A stretch of 64,000 nt of DNA from Certhia americana (Eukaryota; Chordata; Aves; Passeriformes; Certhiidae): contig CM031864.1 of the NCBI GenBank assembly GCA_018697195.1, forward strand, positions 30,118,198 to 30,182,197, read 5' to 3'. Positions within the stretch are counted from its first letter, which is position 1. Every line of letters begins with the position of its first letter. Below are positions 49,399 through 61,290 of the stretch, piece after piece. The position numbers and the translations under genes were made by a program. The notes beneath the pieces were generated by a model. The model was not told the origin of the DNA. It searched no databases and saw only the letters and a list, made by a program, of their open reading frames with translations.

Positions 49399-49884
49399 TG
49401 ATGCCTTAAAGGTTTTAGCTTTCGTGTTTTTCAGATCCTAAATTGCTTTAGTGCGTTAACTCTGAACTCTATATGGAGTGTTGCATTTTCATTTATATGG
49501 AATGTCACTCTCTTCACAATTTGGTGAGGCAAAACAATGCCCCCAGACCTGAAACTCAGTGTCACCCTACAGCCTCAGGCCTTGGACACCCTACTGCCTC
49601 AGGCCCTGGAAAATATAAACAAAAGTGAATTGGGAAGGAGCAAACTGTGGGTATATTACTTCATTACCTGAAGCTGTAAATGGAGGATTAACCCTTGATA
49701 TGTAAATGGACCCAACATAAAATTATCTGAAAATCTTGTGACTGTCATCCATTTTGGGTGTAGCCTCTCAAGGAGGGTTTGTCTGCCCTTAATGTACCTG
49801 AAGGCCCTTCATTAAATACATCTGTTTTTATCCTTTTAGCTTTGTCTGGCCTCTGTTTCCTAGCTAAGCCTGAAAAAGGCATCA
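49399..49884 (+). mobile_element. Solo LTR, copy A
   Basis: The element begins TGATGCCTTAAAGG and ends AAAAAGGCATCA, so its ends form the terminal inverted repeat TGATGCCTT/AAGGCATCA typical of retroviral LTRs. It contains a T-rich stretch near its 3' part and, at 49,562-49,608, an internal tandem repeat built on CACCCTAC(A/T)GCCTCAGGCC. No retroviral coding sequence is present. Target-site duplication is not clear. The ERV family is not determined. Confidence 0.75.
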
Positions 49885-49911
49885 ATAGCATGAGGTATTT
49901 AGGGGTGAGGG

Positions 49912-50355
49912 TGATGCCTGAAGTTTTAGCTTTTATATTTTTTAGATTCTGTGCTGTTTTGGTGGGTAGTTTTAGGTTTCATATTCAGTGCTACTAACCT
50001 CTCTTTATAAATAGACAAAACAATTCCTTCTCTAGCTTGGTACCAAGGATGACTTCCAGGCCCAAGAACGAAAACAATGGTGACGTGAGTAGGAAAATCA
50101 AGGAGGATGGAAGCTTCATAACCTGGAGCTATGGTTGGACAACTGATTCTAATATGCTGAGGGACCAGAACTTACCAAAGTGTGAGACTTCATGATTAGT
50201 CATCCATTCTGTGACCATTTTGGGGGCATCTTGGGTGTGGCCCAGCCGGTCTCTTGCACTGCCCAGGTGTGCCCAGTGAGGCCTTTTAATAAATCCCTGC
50301 TTTATCCTTTTGCTCTGTCTGGTCTCTGTTCCAGGTCAGCCTCCAGAAGGCATCA
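49912..50355 (+). mobile_element. Solo LTR, copy B
   Basis: Copy B has the same ends (TGATGCCTGAAG and AGAAGGCATCA) and shares the 5' block GTTTTAGCTTT and a 3' block with a polyadenylation signal (AATAAA at 50,289-50,294) followed by a CTTTATCC...TCTGTCTGG...CTCTGTT segment. It is diverged from copy A. Flanks GAGGG and CAGGG give a 4-of-5 match, a weak target-site duplication. There is no internal viral gene between the two copies, only 27 bases. Confidence 0.75.
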
Positions 50356-50436
50356 CAGGGACCCCACCACAACCCCACCACAACCCAGCATCTCTTTGAA
50401 GGAGAGGAGGCAGAGAGACCATGCCCGGAGCCCTAC

Positions 50437-50616
50437 CGTAGGGGTGCATGTGGTCTCCGGGCATCTGGGGCGGGGTGAGCCCTTGCCGGAAAGGGTCGGA
50501 GCCGTAGACGCTTTGCTCCATGCCCAGCAGCTGCTGGGGCGGGGGCAGGGCGGTGTAAGGGTTCAGCATCCCCTCCAGCCCCGTACCGCCGCCGCCGCCG
50601 CCGCCGTTTGTCTGGG
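50437..50616 (-). CDS. LMX1A: LMX1A penultimate exon, glycine-rich transactivation region
   Basis: The exon encodes (A)QTN, a run of seven Gly, [18 protein letters not shown], then [17 protein letters not shown] and [14 protein letters not shown](G). The MNPYTALP/QQLL...EQSVY...[17 protein letters not shown] signature is LMX1A. The Gly run is coded by six GGC and one GGT on the minus strand. Splice sites are TTGCAG and GGTAGG; 180 bp with split codons at both ends (Ala and Gly), both restored by the neighbours. Confidence 0.96.
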
Positions 50617-50632
50617 CTGCAAGATAAGATCA

Positions 50633-51004
<372 letters not shown>

Positions 51005-51119
51005 TCAGCCCACTCAGCTTTCCAGGGGGACTTTAGGAAAGGTCAGATCAGCCAGGGCAAGTCCATGCTCAGCACCCAGGACATCCCCAAGAGCTGGGCA
51101 TGGTCCCTTCTTCCCATAC

Positions 51120-51289
51120 CTTCCTGCAGGGCTTGGAGGAGACCTCAAACGATGCCTTGAACGCCCTCCGCTGCTGCGTGGTCAGGATGGTCCGTGGCCT
51201 CTTGGGCCGTTTGTGATCCTTCCCATCCTCAGTGCCCTTCCCCGAGGCCTGGCCCAACTTGCAGATGCTGTCCTCATCATCGCTTTTGC
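51120..51289 (-). CDS. LMX1A: LMX1A exon: linker and start of homeodomain
   Basis: The exon encodes a split Gly, then an acidic linker [20 protein letters not shown], then [20 protein letters not shown] and [16 protein letters not shown]. The basic KRPKRPR arm and [17 protein letters not shown] are the homeodomain N-terminal arm and helix 1 of LMX1-type proteins. The linker between LIM2 and the homeodomain is the least conserved part, as expected in this family. Splice sites are CCTCAG and GTATGG. Confidence 0.96.
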
Positions 51290-54200
51290 CTGAGGATGAA
51301 AAAAAGAGCAGGTCCTTTACAGACAACAGGTGGCACACACCGTCTCCAGCATGGTCAAAAAAATCTGAGAGATTTAAAACAAGCTGGTGTTGGTGAGGGC
51401 CTTGTTCTGAGTAGGTGTGAGAAGCTGAGGTGTGGGACTGGCTGCCCCATGGCAGCTCAGAGAGTGGGGAAGAGCTACTGCCACTTGAAGTCTGTGACTG
51501 CTTAGCCAGCAGATGTACTTTTGGGTTCTTCTTTTCCCCAACAGCCTGAGCAGCTGCAATGTGAAACCCTAGGATAGCTGACTTTTCCTCCACTGGAGCC
51601 AGATCTCTGCCTGCTTCACAGGAATTTCCAGCCAGGCCACATCTGGGGACACATCTGGACAGAGATACACAGGTCACATCCATGTGAGAGGCAAGCAGTC
51701 GTGAAAAACCACTGTGCCTCTGGGGCTGTCCCCTGGCCCAGGTGGAGACAGAGATTGGGTCCCTCCACCCAGGCAGACCAAGCTGGGGGAGATCAGGGTG
51801 ATGGGTGAGCAGGGATGCTCAGAGAGGGAAACATGTTAGCTAAGAACCCCTCACAAACACCTCCTGACCTCCTCTGCCATGGAGGACAACTCTCTTTAGA
51901 GCACAGACTTTTATTCACGTGTATAAGGGGCACCTTTCTGCCTGTTATTTCCTTCCTTCTGTGGAGTTTTAAATCTCCCTGGACAGAAACTCAGGATCTT
52001 CCAGCCTTCACCCCACAGGCACTCACTGTGATGTGCTGCTCCACTGCATTCCCAGGCCCTGGGGTGTATCTCCCTGCTGCTCTCCACCACTCAGGGCATG
52101 GAGCATTTGGGCAGGAACTGCTCCGGGAAAGTGGACAATGCCTTTTCCCAGCTCTCCTCATTTACTGCATCTCTTTACTTCTGATGACCTTGCTTGCTCA
52201 GCCTGTGTGGGAAGGGCTGTGATGCAGGTTTGACAGCACCTTTCCTCTGTCTGGCTATAAATCACTTACCCTTTTCCAGAAAGTTCCTGCACTGTTCATC
52301 TGGGAATCGATAATGGAGCTGAGGTGCTGGTTTGATATGGATGCAGGCTCTGCAAGGCTGTGCTTGGCCCAAGTCCATCCCAGGGCTGCCATGGCTCTGG
52401 GAGATGGGGATGCACCAGGGAGTGTGCACCAGGGAGTGTACCCAGGCTCAGGGTAATTCATGGTGAAAACGGGCCAGGTCAAACCCCATGGTAAGAGCTG
52501 ATCATGGATCACAAACACCAGGAAAGTTCCAATCCAATGCCAGCCCAGGTGGGAATGAGGAAAGATGGGAGCAGACCTTCGGGATGAGGGGAGGCAAAGA
52601 TCCCAGTGGAGCAGCAAGAATGCTCTCAGGCACCAGTTATCTCTCCTCTCCACACTGCTGGGCTCTCTCCTGGGTTCCAGCCAATACAGAGACCTTTCCT
52701 GTTAGCGAGCTGGGAGGGATGGGACAGGGAGAGCTCTTCATGCTGGCAGCCCCCAAACAGCCAGGAGCAGGGTGTGGCCCCCAGGAACCAGAGCCTTGCT
52801 AATGCTTGAGCTCCCTTCTTACTCATGGCACGTCCATGACATTCCCACACCAAGAGGGAAGACAAACTGCTGTTTCCTTGCATGTCCCAGCCCAAGGGAT
52901 GCCACACTGGAGTAGGTGTAAGAACCCCAGCAAGGGGAGGCCCAAGCTGTGGAGGCTCTGATGGCTGATGGGGCTGAGCAGTGGCTGCTGCTGCTGCTGC
53001 TGCCTCTTTCTCAGTGCCACATCCCTGCTCTGGCAAGCTGCTGGCTTTCCTGAGTGCTGAAGGACTTTAATTTTGATGGAAAGATCAAAATTTTACAAAT
53101 CAGGGGAGAAGGGATGTCAACTGGTGCCTGAACCCATTTGCACCAGAGAATGAGGTCAGCACCCCACTGCCCTCCAGACCAGGAGGGGCAGAGCCCAGCA
53201 TGGCAGAGCCACGGGCTCATGGGCTCCATCAAGTCCATGATGCTCAAAACCCACTCCAAGGGGGAAAACCCGCTCAGAACAGCCTCTCCAAACCCTCCCC
53301 CCTGCCAACACCTGCTCCCCAAATCCCTCCCAGTGTCAAAGGGAAAGAAGGAAAAGTGAAGCCGGATTTGGCGGGGTATTACTTTTAATTAACTCTCCCT
53401 TTCAAGCCTTTCCCCACTGAGGAGGGGGGAGAAATTAATGAGTGTCTGGGGCTGCCCTTGACGTCACCTGGGAAGGGGCCGGGGCGATGGATATTGTGCG
53501 GCGTGCCCTCGGTCCGACCTGCCGAGCCCACATCCCGCCGCCGGGGCCAGGACATTCCTCGCTCAGGAGGATTTAGGGAGAGGAGAAACGTTAGGACGCT
53601 TTTAATTGGAAAGCAGGGTCCTCTTTCAGAGGGGCTTGTTTACTTAGGCTGGGCGGCGGAGGCTCGGGGGAGGCAGTAATTGAAGCGAGGGTTTGGGAGA
53701 TTACAGACAACATATGGCTCGCTTTTTATCTGCGCTTTCTCATAAAGTGGCCCTTGGTGTGCGGCGGCTGGGGGGAGGGAGGGAGAGAGGGTGGGGGGCT
53801 TCAAAGCAGCCGGGGGGGACAGGGAAGAGGCTGGGTGAGCTCATCACAAACTGCTGGGGAAGTGGTGCCAGAGAGGGGACACCACTGTGCATCTCCTGGC
53901 ATGGCAGTGGGGTCTGGGGGGGATGCAGCAGCAGGAGAAGCCTCCACACACTGAGCATCCACAGGGAACGTGTTCCTGGGCTGGTCCCTGCTGTGTCATT
54001 GCCCCCAGAGAGCCACGCAACGTCCCAAGACAAACCTGGTAGCCACCAAAAAGCAGACAGGGATGGTGGTGGGGCCAAGCTAAGGGGCCTGTGGGGAGAT
54101 GCCGCGGGCTGGGACCCCCCAGTCAGAGGCTGCCAGGACATGTCAGGGGCTTTGGGTTAGGTTTCTGATCAGCCAAGGGGTTGCCTTGCCCTTTTGACTT

Positions 54201-55959
54201 CCACGCTGGCCCTTCACATCCCTCAGGTCTCAACTGGAGTTTCCACCAAAATAAGTCTTTCCCCTGGAGGTTTTTGCTAAGCTGAAGCTCTTGGTTTGGC
54301 CAGAGCTGCTGGCAGCAGGGCTGGACCACAGGATGATGAGTCGCTGGGGAGGAAAAGCTCCCCAACCTTTCCCCAACTGCCCTCTTCCCCCACTAGGAAC
54401 AAACCCAAACCATTGTGGCTGATTTGCTTTCTCTTCTGCATGACATCTCCTCATTGGTCCCTATTTTAACTGGAAAGGGTTTGTATATCCCAGAGGAAAA
54501 AATAGTAATTCTTCAATCAGTTAAAGACTTTCCCAGGGCTAAGGGAAGAGCCAGCACCAGTGGGCTGGATCCTTCTGCACTCCTGCCTCTCCAGCTCCTC
54601 CAGCACTGCACCATCACTCACCAGCTCCCCCCAGCCACCTCCTCTCATGGACTCACTCTAATTTTTAAACATCACCACTGTTAATTGCAAGGAGGACTTT
54701 TTTGTCCTGAGCAAGCAGGGTTGCAGGGCTCACACAGAACCCGCACAGGCAATGCTGCAAGATAGACGGGCTTTTGCTGCAGAGAAGCACAACATTAAAG
54801 AGAAATACAGGCTTTGGGCAATTTTTGCTGCATACCTACGAAAACCATCCCCTTTGCAAATCTTCTCCCAGCTACAGCACTCCAGTGGCAGAGAGCACCA
54901 GGCTTTGTTGTGTCCATGCTTCACACCTCAACAACACACTCTTAGTCTTGATTTCTACTTTTTTTTTAAATCCCATGCTTTGCTCCAGCATGGAAAAGAC
55001 AGCCCCACTTGCCCCCCCTGCCCAGTTGCTGGCAGCTCTTTCCAGAGCAGGGAATTTCAAAGGTAAATCCTTTCCTTCCCCAAAGCAGACTTTTCCTCAG
55101 TGAGGTATTTTAAGAGGAACTGAGAGATTGGTGAGGAGCAGGGCTCTGTGGGGATGGTGTTATCACAAGGATTTCGGCTAGCAGATAATCAGATCATTTC
55201 TACCCTCCCAGTCCCCAGTGCTGGGCTTTCTTACTAAATTTGTCTTCCTGGGAAACATCAGCGTTTAATTTAAATAAGATACATATTTTAATGGTGGTCT
55301 GATGCTCTGGGCAACCTAATCCTGGAGCAGGATTCCACCTCTCCAGCAGCCCCCCTCGGCTCTGCAGTGTCCCCACAGTGTCCCATGATGGGTCAGCAGG
55401 CTGGTTCTGGCCATCAGCTGCCTCAGAAGCTGCTGGAGACACAAGGTTTGCAGGACTCCCTGCTGCCGGCTCATGTTTCTGCTCCGTGCCTCAGTTTCCC
55501 CCTGTATTAAAAGTGGTGACTACAGCAGAAGCAGCTCGCTTCTTCTTCTTCTCAGCCTTTCCACAGTCCCAGGCAGGGACAGTGAGGCACAGGGGACGGA
55601 CAAAGGTTTAGCCCGAGGTACTCAGTGGCCAGCTCTCCCTCCCACATCTGGGAAAACTGCATACCCCTTGAATGGCGTGCTAGTGCTCTGCACAGGCCAG
55701 GGGCACAAACCCTTGCAGAAATGAGCCTTATGAGGTGGGATGGACGACAGAGCATCCTCCAGCTGCTCCCTGCTGAGCTCCCTGCTCAAACCCTCCCCAC
55801 CGAGGTGGCAGAGACCGCCTGAAGGATCCAATAGTGCTTGCAGAGCTCATCCCCTCAGACCAAAGGGCAGAAGTTCAGCCCAAACCTCACCTCCAGACCC
55901 CCCCAGTGGCCTCGGAGAGGGACCAGCCAGGGAGACGCCGGGCGCGGGCGGCCCCTTAC
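51290..55959 (-). other. LMX1A: LMX1A intron between LIM2 and homeodomain exons (4.7 kb)
   Basis: On the minus strand the intron begins GTAAGG (55,959-55,954) and ends CTCAG at 51,290-51,294. It contains one strong enhancer candidate (53,385-53,760) and a short CTG repeat (about 52,985-53,004). The remainder shows no exon, RNA gene or recognised transposon. Confidence 0.85.
53385..53760. promoter_or_regulatory. Candidate LMX1A intronic enhancer with a perfect CRE palindrome
   Basis: The block contains TTTTAATTAAC (about 53,384-53,394), GAAATTAATGAG, TGACGTCA (53,459-53,466, the full CREB/ATF palindrome), GCTTTTAATTGG (about 53,599), GGCAGTAATTGAAG (about 53,672) and TTTTTATCTGCGC. CpGs are retained and simple repeats absent. 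It is a strong compositional match to a developmental enhancer; conservation is inferred. Confidence 0.4.
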
Positions 55960-56192
55960 CAGAATCCGACAGAGCCGGGCTCACCAAGCTCAGCAGCTCC
56001 CGCTCCTTCTCGTAGTCGCCCTTACAGAGGAGCTGCCCCTCCTTCAGCACGAACTCGTCGCCCTTCTGCAGGCGCCGCTCGCAGACGCAGCAGCAGAAGC
56101 AGTGCAGGTGGTAGACGCTCTTCTGGGCGCGCATCACCAGCTCGCTGGGTGCCACAGCCTCCAGGCAACCCGCACATTTCACCGCGAACAGC
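55960..56192 (-). CDS. LMX1A: LMX1A exon: second LIM domain
   Basis: The exon encodes 77 whole codons starting [20 protein letters not shown] and ending [15 protein letters not shown]. The LIM2 zinc ligands are visible by residue within the exon: C6 and C9, H28 and C31, then C34 and C37, C56 and D59 (CKGD). LIM domains mediate protein contacts, for example with LDB1, and do not bind DNA themselves. The exon starts with the last base of a Lys codon whose first two bases must lie in an exon beyond this window. It is flanked by CTGCAG and GTAAGG. Confidence 0.97.
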
Positions 56193-57386
56193 CTGCAGGA
56201 CAAGCGAGAGGACAGCCCGCCGTGACACCCTGCAGCTGGGGGGACAAGGCACGGGGTACCCGTGATGGGGAGGTGACCTCTTTGGGGTGTGGGTTGTGTT
56301 GGGGGGCTGGCGACAACGGTGCTGGCACCCCACAGTGACAGGGGATGTGCTCTCAGCGCTGCTCACCACTCGGGGCCAGCGGGGGGTGCTGCTTTTGGGT
56401 CAATCTGAGCAGTTTTGGGGCTTACCAGGTGCTTACCATGAATGTGGCTATGAAGACCCCGCTATCCAGATGCTCCAGGTGAAAAAAAAAAAAAGGTGTC
56501 AAACCAAACAGTCCACCAGACAGCAGCAGACTGCCGCCACCAGACAGCAGCACTTCTCCATGGGTTTTACCAAGCCAGCTCCACCTACCTCCAGCTCATT
56601 CCTAGGCCCAAGGAGATGCTGGAGACAGCAGTGGGGTCAGGGAGCTCATCTGTGCCTCTTCACAAGCACCCACAGAAAGCATCCCCACCCTCCCTCACTC
56701 ACAAACTACCCCATCCCTCTGGCCTGGGTCACCCCATCCCCACTTGAAAACACATCAGGAATGTCTAATACATCACAGAAATCTCCCAGACAGCAAATTT
56801 GGGGTTAAGGCCAGTGCCAGACTGAAGACTTGATGTGTCAAAAGGAAAAGGAGAAAGCTCAGCTTGTTCCTTGACATTGATGTGACAGCGTTTGAGGCAT
56901 CCCTAATTAAACCGTTCCCAGGTTTCAAGACTCTGGCTTTAGACTTAAAAGCCAATAATAATAACAACAGCAATAACACTTTAGGCTGGAACAGAGCTTT
57001 TCTTTCTCTGAGTTTAAATGTCCTTACTGAGAATGGTCAATGATTTACAGCTGGGGGAAACTGAGGTGAGAAGAGTAGAGGTGGCAGGATCAGTGCTGGC
57101 TTCAGGGGACTTGGAAACACCTGGAATTAACCTTAGAGTCAGATATTTTCACTAAATAGGACGACCAACAGAGATATTTGAAGGTATCAAACTAGAACCT
57201 CTTTGCCACACCCAGATGTTTGAGTTCTTGGCTTGGACATCATACAGAAAAAAACCCACTCTTTACCCAGTCTTGTCCGAAATATCTGTGGGAACTGGAC
57301 GTTATTATTCCCCTGTCTTGGTGACTTTGGCCCGGAAAAAGAAGTCAAAAGTCAGCACACATCCTGCAGAGGTTACCTCCGAGCTT

Positions 57387-57390
<4 letters not shown>

Positions 57391-57438
<48 letters not shown>
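57391..57438. repeat. 48-base T run
   Basis: Uninterrupted T run in the LMX1A intron, the longest homopolymer in the window. Its true length may be unreliable in the assembly. No retroposed sequence is recognisable next to it. Confidence 0.95.
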
Positions 57439-57439
<1 letters not shown>

Positions 57440-57949
57440 GCTGTCACAAAAACCCGCATAGGAAATGTGCTGAATCAGCCCTCTTCTGACAAGCAGAGGA
57501 CCAGATACATGCAAAACTCTCAGGGAAAAACCAATGGGGATCCTTTGAAAAAGTGCCTGCCCCCTCCCAGGTTTTCCCCAAACAATGTTGGCAAGCACAA
57601 GGGTGTGGTGCAACACTCTTTCTCCCCATGCCAGCCAAATCCTGGGCCTGCTCACTAAAAGGTGGTATTCCCAAAGAAGTAGGAAAGGGGTGTTATAAAG
57701 CTTTTATAAAATGCTCTCATCACCACAGGAAGTGGGAAATCATCAAATAAAATGTAGAGGTTAGGGAGTTTATAATTCCATGTATTGCCATTAGTAGCTT
57801 TTTCTTTTCAACATTTGGCTTTAATTCCCCAAGTTTACCTACAAATGCCTGTCCCTAAGATGTATTTCCAACATCCCTACGACTGCCCTGGGAAGAGAGG
57901 GATGTGTATTCCCTTGAAAGCATCCCTTCTGAAGGGTCATTTTTCTCTT

Positions 57950-58400
57950 GTTCCAGCTCAAACATACGCTGGCTTGTGTTAATATTTCTGTAGTGGCTTC
58001 ATCTTTAATTATGTCTCTTTTATGTCAAAGTGGAGGCTATTTGTATTCGTCTGGCAACACATTCTCATCCTGTTTAAATGATGTTTAAGCCCTACCTGTT
58101 GGGATTACCAACTGCTCTCAGTAATAAAATATTGATAAGGTATTACATTACTGCCATCTAATCTCCAGGAATAAACGTGCCCAAAATTTGTTTCCGAGGC
58201 ACTTATTAGAGAGCCACAAACCCTCTGCCCATCAGGCACAGCAGCACCAGCCCAGCAGTGGATGTTTCTGAGCCCAAAGTGTGTTGCACAGCAGGGAGGT
58301 GTGAGATTTAGGTAAATGGCTGCCTGATATCACAGTTTAAAGCCATTCTTAGGTCTCTGAATAAACGACTTTATTTCCAAAGCAGCTCCCACTGAGGGAT
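57950..58400. promoter_or_regulatory. Candidate conserved noncoding element in the LMX1A intron
   Basis: A long AT-rich, repeat-free block with GTGTTAATATTTC, CTTTAATTATGTC, GTTTAAATGATGTTTAAGC, GTAATAAAATATTGATAAGG and ATTACATTACTGCC. It is among the most enhancer-like stretches of the window by composition. Conservation and activity are inferred. Confidence 0.35.
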
Positions 58401-58683
58401 GCTGTTCAGTCCAGGTGTCTTTCACTGCCCAGTGCAGGACTCCCCCATCCCTGGGCAATGTGAGCTGCAGAGAAATCCCCATAAAACCTCTTCCACAGTA
58501 TGAAACCAAAAAGACTCTTTATAAACACACAATAAACTGAGACCTCAAGCACTAAAAGGTCACAGGAAGAAAAAACACAGTCTGCCACAGGTAGTAATGG
58601 AGAGCGAGCAAAGGGTCTTTTTGGTATCCCAACACCATTGAGACCCAGACTGCACCAGCTGCTCTGCAGGGATTGGGGAAGAA

Positions 58684-58817
58684 CATGGATATTTCATGGA
58701 TAATGCCTCATACAGATAACCCCCTGCATGGATAACCCCACACATGGTTGACCCCACACATGGATGCTGCCCTTTGGGGATAACCCCACATAGGGTACAA
58801 CCTGCACAGATAACCCA
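58684..58817. repeat. Degenerate short tandem repeat (about 16-bp unit)
   Basis: Variants of CATGGATAACCCCACA recur about eight times (for example at 58,708-58,723, 58,728-58,743 and 58,777-58,791) with substitutions. It is a diverged minisatellite in the LMX1A intron. Confidence 0.75.
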
Positions 58818-59679
58818 GCTGGAACTCCCCTGCTTCAGCCTGAGATGGGGCTGAAGGAAAATCCTCCTGCAGCAACGGCTCTAACAATTAACTTAACATT
58901 TTAGCCTGAGTGAGGCACACCAGCCTGGATCCAGAGTGGTTTTCCTCCATCTTTGGGACCTTCAGCTCCATGCCCAACTCTCTCCTGCTTCACTTACAGC
59001 ATCTTAGGGATGCTTTAGTTCTCAGTAGGGCTTTTTTCCTCTCCATAACCTGCAGTTCCAAAGCTAAGTCAGGCCTGACTGGCAGCACTAGATTTGTTTA
59101 GCCAGGTGGGAAGCTGGCCAGGTCACCAGACAAGGAAACCTGCTCAGCATTGGGATGCTTGGTGGAGGACCAGGCTGCCACCAACAGCTCAGTAAACTCC
59201 TCACTGAAGCACTGACAGTGAGTACTTGTAAATCAAACCTACACACCCAACTTAGGAGGAACTGGAACAAAAAGGTAGTGATGTCAGCAATGTTTAACAG
59301 CACGCATAGCCTCTTGTGTCTGATCTTAAAAATATTCCTGTTCTTGTTTTGATTAATTTTGGGGTTTTTTGCTTTTTGGGTTTGTTTTTTTTTAAAAAAT
59401 TTAGGTCTCTTTTGAAATGACAATCTGCAGTTTTGAAGCCGAAAGGGGCTGGAGGAGGCTTTCAAGAAAATCCTGAAGCAAAATATTTGGGCGTTTCCAA
59501 AAGCACAACATTTCTGGCGGCATTAGGCATATCCCCCAGGATGCAGTCCCACTTCTCCATGCCATTCCTCTTCCCCAGCAAAGCATCCCAGACCTCTCCT
59601 TTGGCGTTTCCCATCCACGCAGCGTCACCAAAACCCAAGAATGTCGCCACACCGCCAAAGCCACCTCTGGGATGCCGCA

Positions 59680-59910
59680 TCCCGCGTCCCTTCCCGATGG
59701 CCGGGCTGCAGCCCCGGCTCCCCAGCGGAGCCACCGCCGCCCCTTTCCCCTTTTCTTCGGAGGTGACAGGCTGAAAGGGGCCGTGATTGACGGGCGCTTC
59801 CCGGCTGCTGTCTGTCTGCGTGCCCCGCATACAAACGCGGCCCCGCGGAGCCTCCCGGGGCGGGGGCGCCGGGGCAGCGACGCCGATATTAAATCGTGAT
59901 GGACAAATCT
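59680..59910. promoter_or_regulatory. Orphan CpG island in the LMX1A intron with TALE-type sites
   Basis: CpGs are dense, ending in GGGGCGCCGGGGCAGCGACG and GCCGATATTAAATCG. Inside are TGACAG (59,764-59,769) and TGATTGACGG (59,784-59,793), one base off the PBX-PREP/MEIS composite consensus. It could be an alternative LMX1A promoter or a regulatory island. No exon or splice donor with coding content is evident. Confidence 0.4.
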
Positions 59911-61119
59911 CAATGGCAGCGCGGAGCTGTGGGTTCGGGCGGCAGGGAAGGCGAAGCAGCTCTGCTTCCCTCCCTGCTTGTACCAGGGATGCGGTGAGAG
60001 GGGCAGGGGCAGCCCCCGAGTGACCCCACACTGGCACCATCCGCAGGGATGCTGGGTTTTCCAAGACACCTGCCTGACTCACCCACGTGTTGTCATCACG
60101 GCTCAGGAGGAGGCTGAGCAGATCCTGACCAACCCCTCAAGAGGTGCTGGGAGCTCCAGCCTGGCCACTCAGAGCCATGTCCAAATGATGAATCCCACCG
60201 AGGCCATGACCCTGGCGTGGGGATGTGCCAAGGGCCACACACAGCCCAAGGGGTGCAGGGGGAGGCTGGTGGCCAGTGCCAGCAGTGAGCCACAGGGAGG
60301 GAGGACACCGGATTGAGCTGTCTTGGCACTTGGTCATCTTCTCACTCACTGCCACTCACTGGAAGGGGGGACACCAGCACCAGGTCCTCAAGAGGCTGGC
60401 AGTGGGAAAATGCCACTTGCTGTCAACCCTGCACCCGTGGCTTGGGAATGAGCCACTGCCCTGCTGCTGCTGGGCTCACATCACCCTGTCCCTGCTCCAG
60501 CCCTCCTGGAACCAAAGGAGGAGGCAGAGGGCATGGACCATGGCCAAGCAGGAAGTGGGATGGTGACAGTGAGGGTATCCCCCAGCTGCAGCCATGGGGC
60601 ACCACGTGAATGCCTGGCCCTGGCAGGAGGGGTGCTGAGACCATGGGAGCAGCTCAGAAAGAGCTGACTCCATCCGTGGAGAGCAGGCTGGCACATCCTG
60701 GGGATGGGAAGCATAACCCAGGGGGCAACTCTGCACCAAGCATCCCAGGCACCTCCAAACCCACACTGTGGCTCCCGAGCTGATGGAGGAAAGCACCCGC
60801 AGCTGCCCTCACTTCCCTTCCCGTGCACCCCAAGCCCTCAGGGAGCTCTCCAGTGGGACAGAGGAGGGATGTTTCCCCCAGGGCTCTTCTCCTGACCCTT
60901 CCCCATCTCCCAGCTCCCTCCCCCCCTGAGGCGGACAAGTGTTCGCTTTACTGCCTGGCAACGGGGCCGGGGCTAAGCTTGCTAAAATATGAGTGTTTTT
61001 TGGCTGGAGTACCAGAAGGCTGCAGTCCTACAGAGAGAAAAAAATTGAGCACTCCATGCCATGGCTCCAGAAAGGGGGAGAATTAGGTTTCACACCGAGC
61101 AGGCTGGACCATGGCATTC

Positions 61120-61290
61120 TTTAGTTAATGCTTAACAAACGCCCAAACAAAAGCAGCCAACTTCGCTGCATGTTTGTAAAATGTATTCTCAGCAGATTCA
61201 GGTTTATTGGAGAATTCGCTCGCTCTGCAGCAAGTGGCGTTTTCCTTTTTTTTTTTCCCTCTCCTTTAATTTCCCTTCTCCTCCCTCCCC
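61120..61290. promoter_or_regulatory. Candidate conserved noncoding element in the LMX1A intron
   Basis: CTTTAGTTAATGCTTAACAA, GTAAAATGTATTCTC and GGAGAATTCGCTCGC precede a T-rich tract. The block lacks simple repeats before 61,245. Weak compositional evidence. Confidence 0.25.

Larger units (their letters stand above)
49310..50436 (-). other. LMX1A: Last LMX1A intron carrying two solo LTRs
   Basis: On the minus strand the intron begins with GTAGGG at 50,436 and ends with AAG at 49,310-49,312. Most of its 1.1 kb is filled by two related LTRs in tandem, listed separately. The donor lies about 80 bases from the nearer LTR. No other feature is seen. Confidence 0.9.

Noticed and set aside
49399..50355. 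A complete endogenous retrovirus
   Set aside because: Only 27 bases separate the two LTRs and no gag, pol or env sequence is present.
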